A DNA stretch of 10,097 bases from an uncultured Campylobacter sp. Its GTDB lineage: Bacteria; Campylobacterota; Campylobacteria; Campylobacterales; Campylobacteraceae. The stretch lies in the NCBI RefSeq assembly GCF_938045535.1, contig NZ_CALIMQ010000002.1, positions 1 through 10,097 on the forward strand. The letters are read 5' to 3'. Of this stretch, positions 1 through 4,924 are shown piece after piece. Below the pieces are notes generated by a model that saw only the letters and a program-made list of their open reading frames with translations, made no database searches and was not told the origin of the DNA. The translations under genes were made by a program, and so were the position numbers. Within the stretch, counting starts at the first letter, position 1. Each line of letters begins with the position of its first letter.

Positions 1-46
1 AATTTTAGAATTTTAGAATTTTAGAATTTTAGAATTTTAGAATTTT
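1..46. repeat. Tandem octamer repeat (AATTTTAG)n
   Basis: Five perfect copies of AATTTTAG are followed by a partial AATTTT. The array begins at the first base of the window, so its true length is unknown. The visible frames contain TAG or TAA, so it is not coding. It lies downstream of the small minus-strand gene that follows. The unit resembles the AAAATTCT/AGAATTTT words scattered through the window. Confidence 0.9.
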
Positions 47-85
47 GCGGCGCGCAGATTAATAAACAAATTAAAACGCGCCGCA
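46..85. repeat. Inverted repeat with GC-rich stem
   Basis: TGCGGCGCG (46-54) pairs perfectly with CGCGCCGCA (77-85). Inside the loop, TTAAT (59-63) can pair with ATTAA (70-74), so a two-part hairpin is possible. It lies about 18 bases beyond the stop of the 67-residue minus-strand gene and could end that transcript. No T-run follows the stem on either strand, so a classical intrinsic terminator is not supported. Confidence 0.45.
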
Positions 86-102
86 GCAAGTGGTGCTAGC
101 AG

Positions 103-306
103 CTAGTTTGCAGCGTCTTGAAGCTCTTCTTCGATCTCGGAGTTGCTTTTTACGACCATGCCTGAGCCGTGGATGACGCTAGGCATGCAGGATGTGCAGA
201 TATGCACCGTCTCGCCGTTTTTATGCGCCTTGATAAAGACCGCGTTTTCATCGTCGCTACTTTTTAGCGAACAAATATTACAAATGTAAATATCACCTGA
301 TTTCAT
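103..306 (-). CDS. Small two-CxxC (zinc-ribbon-like) protein, unknown function
   Basis: This 67-residue protein has no function that I recognise. It carries two Cys pairs, CNIC at residues 9-12 and CTSC at 37-40, separated by about 24 residues. That is the spacing expected of a small zinc-ribbon or rubredoxin-like knuckle, so zinc binding is inferred. The C-terminal 20 residues are acidic (EIEEELQDAA) and lack Cys. There is no signal peptide or membrane segment, so it is probably cytoplasmic. The start is well supported: AAGGA sits five bases before the ATG (minus strand, 312-316). It follows the EI24-like gene on the same strand with a 73-base gap and may be co-transcribed or use its own weak promoter. 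It is a complete short gene, not a fragment, since both Cys pairs are present. Confidence 0.75.
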   Translation of the reverse strand: MKSGDIYICNICSLKSSDDENAVFIKAHKNGETVHICTSCMPSVIHGSGMVVKSNSEIEEELQDAAN

Positions 307-335
307 AGAAATCCTTTCTTAAAAAATTTCGCACT

Positions 336-341
336 ATTTTA
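336..341 (-). promoter_or_regulatory. Possible -10 box for the two-CxxC gene
   Basis: TAAAAT on the minus strand lies 29 bases before the start codon, with an AT-rich stretch upstream. No -35 is visible. Such AT-rich words are common here, so this is weak. Confidence 0.25.
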
Positions 342-363
342 TGAAAATTTCAAAATTTTTCAT
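341..363. repeat. AT-rich inverted repeat after the EI24-like gene
   Basis: ATGAAAATTT (341-350) is nearly complementary to AAATTTTTCAT (353-363). It lies 17 bases downstream of the EI24-like gene's stop (minus strand) and could be a weak transcript end. It is made of the same AAATTTT words that fill other gaps, so it may have no function. Confidence 0.25.
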
Positions 364-379
364 TGATTTTAGTTAATCT

Positions 380-1120
380 TTAGCGATTTTTATTGCGGGC
401 GCTTTCGTCTATCAACACTATGTGCGTCAAAAAGATGATGAAAAATAGCTGGAAAAATAATCCTACCAGCGGGATCAAACACAGCAGATAAAAAATAAAA
501 GCGCTTAGAGCAAATTTATATCCGCCGCCCATTTTATAAGAGCGCTCGAAGCTTTTCGCGCTTAACGCATTTGAAGCGACGTCGATTAGAACCAGCTTGT
601 AATAGATATAAAAAAACGGCACGTTGATGATGAATAAATTTATTACCGGCACAAACAAAAGCACCGAGCAGATAAATAAAATCGCTAAAAATTTTAAAAT
701 TTCAAGGCTCATCAGCTTTAGCACTCGCGCCGTGCTCGCTTCATCCGCGCGGATTAGGCGGTAGTGGCGGGCGTTGATCTCTTTAGTGACTGCGGGCGTC
801 AAAAAGGCCGCGATGATAAGCGCACAAAACACGCTAAGCATCAGTACTGCAAAGCTGGCAAACACCGAAAAAATCGCGCCGATAATCCACTTCGTAGCAG
901 TAAAGCTTAGAATTTTTGCAATTACCGGGAAACGCTGCTCGTCCAAGAAGCTAAAATCGCCGCTTTGCGCGCCCTGCGAAAGCGCGTCAAAAAGCTCTTT
1001 GCCGCCGAAAAATGCGAGCGTACCTAAGATTATGAGCGAGCACACAAGCGGCAATAGCGAGAGCAAAATAAACTTGCGCGTAAAAAAATCCTGCTTTGCC
1101 AAATTAAAAATTCTACCCAT
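380..1120 (-). CDS. EI24/CysZ-like integral membrane protein
   Basis: This 246-residue inner-membrane protein resembles the EI24 domain family, which includes the sulfate permease CysZ. The opening (MGRIFNLAKQDFF), the layout of hydrophobic blocks and the length suit that family. Hydrophobic stretches lie at about residues 17-40, 78-108, 143-175 and 202-236; a charged segment (about 112-142) separates the second and third. The substrate cannot be read from sequence, and sulfate transport should not be assumed because no cys genes are nearby. An in-frame ATG at 1225 would add 35 residues. I prefer 1120 because AGGAG (1126-1130, minus) lies five bases before it and a GCTAAAAT -10-like box lies just upstream at 1140-1147, which would exclude the longer form. 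The two-CxxC gene follows on the same strand. Confidence 0.8.
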   Translation of the reverse strand: MGRIFNLAKQDFFTRKFILLSLLPLVCSLIILGTLAFFGGKELFDALSQGAQSGDFSFLDEQRFPVIAKILSFTATKWIIGAIFSVFASFAVLMLSVFCALIIAAFLTPAVTKEINARHYRLIRADEASTARVLKLMSLEILKFLAILFICSVLLFVPVINLFIINVPFFYIYYKLVLIDVASNALSAKSFERSYKMGGGYKFALSAFIFYLLCLIPLVGLFFQLFFIIFLTHIVLIDESARNKNR

Positions 1121-1517
1121 GTATGCTCCTATTTGCGTTATTTTAGCGACTTTTGCGACGGAATTTGAGCTGAGCAATTTGGCTACCGCACGAAAGCGCC
1201 TCATTGATCCGCCCACTTGGCTCATTCGCTTGCTTTAGCCGGCTCATCTCGCATTATAATATGAAATTTATGCTTTGATTACCCGCCCGCGTTTAATCTG
1301 CTCATTTATAGTGCGTAAAGATTTTGCCTGCTGCGAATATTTATTTGCTTGCTACGCGGAATTTTGCCACTTGTATGCAAGCAAAGCATTGCATAAAATT
1401 TCAGGCTCAAAATTGCAGAATTCCAAATCAAAGCCCTTTTTTAAAATTTGCTTGCCGAAATTTTATAGATGAAATTTCAAAATTTCAAAGGGAAATCTCG
1501 CGCGCAAACCCACGACT
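1121..1517. other. Intergenic region between the EI24-like gene and dut; no gene seen
   Basis: I see no credible gene in these 397 bases. Short open frames occur on the plus strand, but they lack ribosome binding sites and consist largely of AAATTTC-type words. Visible items are a palindrome ATTATAAT (1253-1260), which reads as TATAAT on both strands, and an inverted repeat TATGCAA/TTGCATA (1374-1380 and 1389-1395) with an eight-base loop. Neither has a T-run. The stretch 1121-1225 could be translated only if the EI24-like gene used its far-upstream ATG. Confidence 0.6.
1140..1145 (-). promoter_or_regulatory. Probable -10 box for the EI24-like gene
   Basis: TAAAAT on the minus strand, preceded by GC, would start transcription near 1133. 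That leaves a short leader holding the AGGAG at 1126-1130. The position fits the start at 1120 and not the longer reading frame from 1225. Confidence 0.4.
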
Positions 1518-2207
1518 TCACTTCGTCGCGTCGTAGATCTTTTGCAATTGCTCGTAAATTTCGTTTGCGCTTACTGCGCCTTTTGATAGCGCCTCGATTA
1601 GCACCTCGTTATCTTCAAGGTCTCCCCAGATTTTGCGGTAGCCGCCTTCTTTGTAACCGTGGTCTTGGCGGAATTTATTTAGCACGTTTTTACCGATATA
1701 TTTGGCAAAAAGAATGTCTAAGCTCACGCCACATTTAATCGCCACGCGAAAAAAATCGGTCAGCAGCTCGCCGATTTGCAGCTCAAAGCCGCTCGTTTCG
1801 TGGATTATGAGCTCGATGTCGTTTACGATTTCGTAGATGCTGTATTCGCGCACATCGTAGGCGTAGGAGCTAAACTCCGCAAATCCGCTTACTGCCGTGA
1901 CGTCGCTTACGATGTGGTCGATGTCTTTGCCGCCGTAATATTGCTCTAAAATATAGCTCATCACGAAGTGCCAAATATCAACGATCTCGATGACGATATT
2001 ATTCACGTCCGGCGCTGCAGAGATATTTTTCCAATGCTTCCACGCAAAGCTATCGATGAGCTCTGCGCATTCCATGTAAATGCAGCGCTTCCAGTTGATA
2101 AGTTTGCCGTTTTTTGTATAGCCGTCCTCCCAGCCCACGCCATTTGTTTCGTCGTTTAGGGCTTGCTGCATCAAAAACATCTCTTTTACTTTTTTATAAT
2201 TTTCCAT
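1518..2207 (-). CDS. dut: Dimeric all-alpha dUTPase
   Basis: The enzyme hydrolyses dUTP to dUMP and pyrophosphate, keeping uracil out of DNA and supplying the dTMP pathway. The 229-residue protein belongs to the dimeric, all-alpha dUTPase/MazG-type superfamily, not to the trimeric beta-barrel type. The magnesium-binding acidic motifs are clear: ECAE at residues 46-49 (E46, E49) and EIVD at 74-77 (E74, D77). From memory these match the numbering and length of the structurally known C. jejuni enzyme. Trp and Lys residues around 39-60 (NWKRCIYMECAELIDS) form the usual helix-one signature. AGGAG (2215-2219, minus) lies seven bases before the ATG. The gene is transcribed away from the YhbP-like gene, from its own promoter. 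It appears intact. Confidence 0.95.
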   Translation of the reverse strand: MENYKKVKEMFLMQQALNDETNGVGWEDGYTKNGKLINWKRCIYMECAELIDSFAWKHWKNISAAPDVNNIVIEIVDIWHFVMSYILEQYYGGKDIDHIVSDVTAVSGFAEFSSYAYDVREYSIYEIVNDIELIIHETSGFELQIGELLTDFFRVAIKCGVSLDILFAKYIGKNVLNKFRQDHGYKEGGYRKIWGDLEDNEVLIEALSKGAVSANEIYEQLQKIYDATK

Positions 2208-2233
2208 AAAAATTCTCCTAATTTTGGCTCGCG

Positions 2234-2239
2234 ATTATA
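2234..2239 (-). promoter_or_regulatory. -10 box of the dut promoter
   Basis: GCTATAAT on the minus strand holds a perfect TATAAT and lies 27 bases before the dut start codon. It predicts a leader of roughly 20 bases containing AGGAG. The GC just before TATAAT fits the -10 context commonly seen in Campylobacter. No -35 is evident. Confidence 0.6.
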
Positions 2240-2260
2240 GCTAATAAAAGAAAATCATTG

Positions 2261-2266
2261 TATAAT
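2261..2266 (+). promoter_or_regulatory. -10 box of the YhbP-like gene promoter
   Basis: A perfect TATAAT preceded by ATTG lies 22 bases before the start codon at 2288, just ahead of the ribosome binding site AAGGAGG (2275-2281). The leader would be only about 15 bases. It sits 22 bases from the opposing dut -10 box, so the two promoters face away from each other in a very compact region. Confidence 0.5.
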
Positions 2267-2287
2267 TTAGTAAAAAGGAGGCTTAAA

Positions 2288-2701
2288 ATGTGTGCCGCTC
2301 AGGATAAATTCGACGAGTTTTTAGGCAGGATGAAACTCCTATCTCTCGGAGTTTTGCGCAATAATCTGCCATATTGCTGCAGTGCATTTTATGCCTACGA
2401 TCCGCAAAATAAGGAGCTCATCATCGCAAGCGCGAGCGACTCCGAGCATATCAAAGCAGTCTTTGCCAACCGCGGAGTTGCGGCTACAGTCACGCTGGAT
2501 ACGAAATTTGTAGGCAGGATCAAAGGCGTGCAGATTTGCGGCCATATCCGTAGCGCGGATGAGCGCGAAACCTCGCTATATCTTAAGCGCTTCCCGTTTG
2601 CGCGCGCGATGGAGACCGATTTTTTTACGATCAGAATCGATTGGATGAAAATGACCGATAATACTCTAACTTTCGGCAAAAAGCTAATTTGGGAGCGCTA
2701 G
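2288..2701 (+). CDS. YhbP (UPF0306)-type split-barrel flavin-binding family protein
   Basis: This 137-residue protein resembles E. coli YhbP of the UPF0306 family, within the pyridoxamine-5'-phosphate-oxidase-like split beta-barrel fold. The C-terminal block TDNTLTFGKKLIW (residues 123-135) and RFPFAR (101-106) are almost identical in pattern to my recollection of YhbP. The segment GVQICGHIR (80-88) also fits. Members probably bind FMN or a related cofactor, but the reaction is not known and I do not assign one. The start is ATG 2288 because AAGGAGG lies six bases before it; an upstream in-frame TTG at 2258 would overlap the -10 box. The protein is cytoplasmic with no signal peptide. It is a single gene, divergent from dut, with 313 bases of non-coding DNA behind it. 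Confidence 0.85.
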   Translation: MCAAQDKFDEFLGRMKLLSLGVLRNNLPYCCSAFYAYDPQNKELIIASASDSEHIKAVFANRGVAATVTLDTKFVGRIKGVQICGHIRSADERETSLYLKRFPFARAMETDFFTIRIDWMKMTDNTLTFGKKLIWER

Positions 2702-3014
2702 CTCGCTAAGAATACCATTTATACGAAATTTTAGACTCGCGAGGCTTAAATTTTATCTAGTAAGATTTTGAAATTTGCATAAATTCTATCTTGCCGGTTT
2801 TTTCAAAGAATTTCACCATTAGACCCGCTTTAAAATTTCCGCTCGGTTGGTTTTTGGAATTTTACAGCATGGAATTTAGCGTAAAATTTCATCTTGCAAG
2901 CGGGGATTATCGCAAATTTTATTTCCTTAAAAGCGGTACCTGCCACGTAGAATTTCGCATGAAAATTTTAAAATTCTAAAATTTCGCTTTTTAAATTTAG
3001 CCTGGCGCGCGAGC
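2702..3014. other. Convergent intergenic region; no gene seen
   Basis: This 313-base gap separates two converging genes. A short open frame on the plus strand (2791-2979) lacks a ribosome binding site and is composed largely of AAATTT words, so I reject it. One AT-rich stem, GAAAATTTTA (2961-2970) with TAAAATTTC (2977-2985), is followed by TTTTT at 2988-2992. It could be a weak plus-strand terminator, though it lies 260 bases from the YhbP-like stop. Confidence 0.5.
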
Positions 3015-3224
3015 TTAGCTCTGCCGCTTTCTGATTTCGCTTACTAGCCGTCCGCCGATCGCGTAGTCGTCAGTGGATATTTCATCTATCGTCACGACCG
3101 TGGTTTTTTCGCCCCTACCCAGCACGGCTACGAGGGCGTCGGTTAGGTCTTTTACGAGCTTTGCTTTTTGTTCGCGACTTAGACCGCCGCGCTCTTTGGT
3201 GATTTTAACGTTTATGTAGGGCAT
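3015..3224 (-). CDS. 4-oxalocrotonate tautomerase family protein (DmpI-like)
   Basis: This 69-residue protein belongs to the small tautomerase family, whose members use an N-terminal proline, exposed by Met removal, as the catalytic base. Here the start reads MPYINVKIT, so Pro is available. After Met removal an Arg falls at position 11, matching the second catalytic residue of 4-oxalocrotonate tautomerase. The family's third residue, Arg39, aligns with Val in the TVVTIDEI segment. The tail DDYAIGG matches the family's GIGG turn. This pattern resembles the H. pylori DmpI-type homologue, whose natural substrate is unclear. ATG 3224 is the start because AAGGAG (3230-3235, minus) lies five bases away and the upstream in-frame TTG would destroy the N-terminal Pro. 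It is divergent from luxS. The fold is expected to be an oligomer of beta-alpha-beta units. Confidence 0.88.
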   Translation of the reverse strand: MPYINVKITKERGGLSREQKAKLVKDLTDALVAVLGRGEKTTVVTIDEISTDDYAIGGRLVSEIRKRQS

Positions 3225-3247
3225 CAATTCTCCTTAAAATAAACGTA

Positions 3248-3253
3248 ATTGTA
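3248..3253 (-). promoter_or_regulatory. Probable -10 box of the tautomerase gene
   Basis: GTTACAAT on the minus strand (TACAAT) lies 23 bases before the start codon, predicting a leader of about 17 bases that holds AAGGAG. No -35 is visible. Confidence 0.4.
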
Positions 3254-3293
3254 ACTAAAATTTCGTCTGTGTGCCTGAAAGTGCGAAATTTTA

Positions 3294-3302
3294 TGTTAAA
3301 AT
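3294..3302 (+). promoter_or_regulatory. Extended -10 box of luxS
   Basis: TGTTAAAAT reads as TGn followed by TAAAAT and predicts transcription from about 3309, some 20 bases before the luxS start. The same TGnTAAAAT form precedes the cupin gene at 4370-4378. Confidence 0.45.
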
Positions 3303-3330
3303 CGCCGTGATCTGAATTTAAGGAGAAAAT

Positions 3331-3834
3331 ATGCCATTGTTAGATAGTTTTAAGGTCGATCATACCCGCATGAATGCCCCTGGCGTGCGGCTCGCAAAGA
3401 GCATGCGCACCAAAAGCGGCGATAAAATCAGCGTCTATGATCTGCGGTTTTGTCGCCCGAATTTAGAGATCATGAGCGAGCGCGGCACCCACACGCTGGA
3501 GCATCTTTTCGCTGGCTTCATGCGCGAGCACCTAAATAGCGCGGATGTCGAGATCATCGACATCTCGCCGATGGGGTGCCGCACGGGATTTTATATGAGC
3601 GTGATCGGCGCGCCCAGCGAGAGCGCCGTCGCGGCGGCCTGGAGCGCGAGCATGAAGGATATTTTGGGCGTGGGCTCTCAAGCGGATATCCCCGAGCTGA
3701 ATAAATTTCAATGCGGCACCTTCGCGATGCACTCGCTAGCAGAAGCTAAACAGATCGCGCAAAACGTGCTAAATAAGGGTATCAGCGTAATCAAAAACGA
3801 CGAGATCGCGCTGGATCCAAGCAAGATAAAATAG
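3331..3834 (+). CDS. luxS: S-ribosylhomocysteine lyase LuxS
   Basis: LuxS cleaves S-ribosylhomocysteine to homocysteine and 4,5-dihydroxy-2,3-pentanedione (DPD), the precursor of autoinducer-2, as part of the activated methyl cycle in the cytoplasm. The 167-residue protein has the full signature. HTLEH at residues 54-58 supplies metal ligands H54 and H58 and the catalytic E57. MGCRTGFYM at 81-89 supplies the catalytic C83. FQCGTFAMHSL at 126-136 supplies the third metal ligand, C128. Length is slightly above the usual 150-170 midpoint and nothing is missing. AAGGAG (3320-3325) lies five bases before the ATG. The gene is a single transcription unit with its own promoter and a strong hairpin right behind it. 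No other activated-methyl-cycle gene is beside it, so regulation with pfs or metabolic partners is not visible here. Confidence 0.97.
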   Translation: MPLLDSFKVDHTRMNAPGVRLAKSMRTKSGDKISVYDLRFCRPNLEIMSERGTHTLEHLFAGFMREHLNSADVEIIDISPMGCRTGFYMSVIGAPSESAVAAAWSASMKDILGVGSQADIPELNKFQCGTFAMHSLAEAKQIAQNVLNKGISVIKNDEIALDPSKIK

Positions 3835-3845
3835 TTTTGAAATTT

Positions 3846-3878
3846 AAGAGATAGCGCAAAATTCTAACGCTATCTCTT
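3846..3878 (+). terminator. Hairpin after luxS, probable transcript end
   Basis: AAGAGATAGCG (3846-3856) pairs perfectly over 11 bases with CGCTATCTCTT (3868-3878), with an 11-base loop. It lies 12 bases after the luxS stop. The stem is strong, but the tail after it is only TTG and then mixed sequence, so it is a weak classical terminator. It may end the transcript or protect its 3' end. It is the strongest inverted repeat in this part of the window. Confidence 0.5.
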
Positions 3879-4369
3879 TGAACTCCCGCTCGGCTCGTGA
3901 TCAGTATGTTACGCGCTATAAAAACATTATCGTAAAATGTGCAAAAATTCGAGGTGCAAAAATGCGTATCTGCTAAAACAAGCCATAGGCAACATCTATT
4001 TATAAGCCGATTTAGCTTTATAAACCGACTTAGCGCTTGCCGTAAAGTCTGCGTCACGCGAGGTTTTTGATAAAAGCTGCGATTTGGCTTTAAGCTGGGT
4101 GGCAAAAGCGCGCAAGTAAAGCTCATATCAAATTTAATAAATTTATCTCGCAGGCCGGCTTTAAATTTATAAGAATTTTTAAAATTTCGTCTTAAATTAA
4201 AGCCTAAATTCTATCCGCAAATACCATGCTTATGCGCCTTCTTACTTTTAGATGCGATCTTCAATCCTCCAAAAAAAAATCGCACAGTAAAATGTGAATT
4301 TAAAATTTTTATTTAAGGTTGCGTTGTGAGTTTGGCGCTTGAAATTTCACTTTTGCTGCACGAAAAGAA
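3879..4369. other. Intergenic region between luxS and the cupin gene; no gene seen
   Basis: About 490 bases contain no credible gene. A 111-residue open frame on the minus strand (3791-4126) overlaps the luxS 3' end and hairpin and lacks a good ribosome binding site, so I reject it. The region has an 18-base tandem duplication (3999-4034) and then AT-rich stretches full of AAATTT words, plus an A-run at 4270-4278. Nothing resembles a tRNA or a protein remnant that I recognise. Confidence 0.5.
3999..4034. repeat. Imperfect 18-base tandem duplication
   Basis: TTTATAAGCCGATTTAGC (3999-4016) is followed immediately by TTTATAAACCGACTTAGC (4017-4034), with 16 of 18 bases identical. The two copies abut exactly, which suggests a local slippage duplication that has since diverged. 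No gene is affected. Confidence 0.8.
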
Positions 4370-4378
4370 TGCTAAAAT
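4370..4378 (+). promoter_or_regulatory. Extended -10 box of the cupin gene
   Basis: TGCTAAAAT, TGn followed by TAAAAT, lies 44 bases before the start codon and predicts a leader of roughly 36 bases. It matches the luxS -10 element in form. No -35 is apparent. Confidence 0.45.
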
Positions 4379-4422
4379 TCCGCCGAAACCGCACCGGATG
4401 CGATGAACTTAAAGGAGAGAAA

Positions 4423-4761
4423 ATGCAAAGAATTTTTCATATAAAAGATGCTATTTGTAGCGACGAGCGAGCCGTAAAAACGACATTTTTTACTACGGAG
4501 GCCACTTGCGGCGCGGTTTGGATCGTCAAACGCGGCCAGGTCGTAGCGCCGCATATTCACCCCGGTGGCGATGACGTGTGGATCTGCTTAAGCGGACGCG
4601 GCGTGTTTTATCCGAGCAAGGGCGAGGAGGTACCGATCTGTGCGGGCGATCTAATCATTTCCAAAAGCGGAGAGTGCCACGGTATGAAAAATACGGGCGA
4701 TGAGGATTTTGTGTTTGCAAGCGTTACGGCGCCGATTCCGTGCGGCTACGAAGCGATTTGA
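4423..4761 (+). CDS. Small single-domain cupin protein
   Basis: This 112-residue cupin has no assigned reaction. The first cupin motif reads GQVVAPHIHPGGDDVW at residues 38-53: metal-ligand His at 44 and 46, with Asp (50 or 51) where most cupins have Glu. The second motif reads AGDLIISKSGECHGMKN at 74-90, with the third ligand His86 and the usual Asn90. Such a set normally binds Fe, Mn, Ni or Zn. The D-for-E exchange is seen in some families and need not abolish metal binding. Fusion to a DNA-binding domain is absent, so it may act as a small metalloenzyme or binding protein; this is inference. The start at ATG 4423 is supported by AAAGGAGA (4411-4418); an upstream TTG at 4339 lacks support. 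It has its own promoter and precedes the DKNYY-like gene with a 163-base gap. Confidence 0.85.
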   Translation: MQRIFHIKDAICSDERAVKTTFFTTEATCGAVWIVKRGQVVAPHIHPGGDDVWICLSGRGVFYPSKGEEVPICAGDLIISKSGECHGMKNTGDEDFVFASVTAPIPCGYEAI

Positions 4762-4872
4762 ATTAAAATTCGCCAGAGATTTTGTGGCATTCGTAAAATA
4801 AATTAGCGCCGCAAAGAGTTGAATCAGAATTTGCCCGTAGCGTTAAATTTCATAAATTTAGCCGCGCTTTTG

Positions 4873-4878
4873 TACAAT
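4873..4878 (+). promoter_or_regulatory. Probable -10 box of the DKNYY-like gene
   Basis: TACAAT, preceded by TTTG (4869-4872), lies 47 bases before the ATG at 4925 and predicts a leader of about 40 bases. The same TACAAT form occurs before the tautomerase gene. Confidence 0.4.
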
Positions 4879-4885
4879 TTCAAGT

Positions 4886-4902
4886 GCCGCGCAATCTGCG
4901 GC
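4886..4902 (+). other. Small GC-rich hairpin in the leader of the DKNYY-like gene
   Basis: GCCGC (4886-4890) can pair with GCGGC (4898-4902) around a seven-base loop. If transcription starts near 4885, this stem would be the very 5' end of the transcript, which could protect it from decay. The stem is short and could be chance in a region rich in GCGC words. Confidence 0.3.
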
Positions 4903-4924
4903 GAGATTAAATTTGAGGCAAAAG

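Noticed and set aside
1..85. CRISPR-like repeat at the left end
   Set aside because: The units are eight bases, directly abutting, with no spacers.
774..1238. 154-residue open frame on the plus strand
   Set aside because: It is antisense to the EI24-like gene, has no ribosome binding site and no recognisable motif.
1275..1738. Overlapping short plus-strand open frames before and inside dut
   Set aside because: They overlap each other and the dut coding strand, and none has a ribosome binding site.
2791..2979. 62-residue open frame on the plus strand between converging genes
   Set aside because: It is built from AAATTT words and has no initiation signal.
3791..4126. 111-residue open frame on the minus strand after luxS
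   Set aside because: It overlaps the luxS end and its hairpin, lacks a ribosome binding site and shows no domain.
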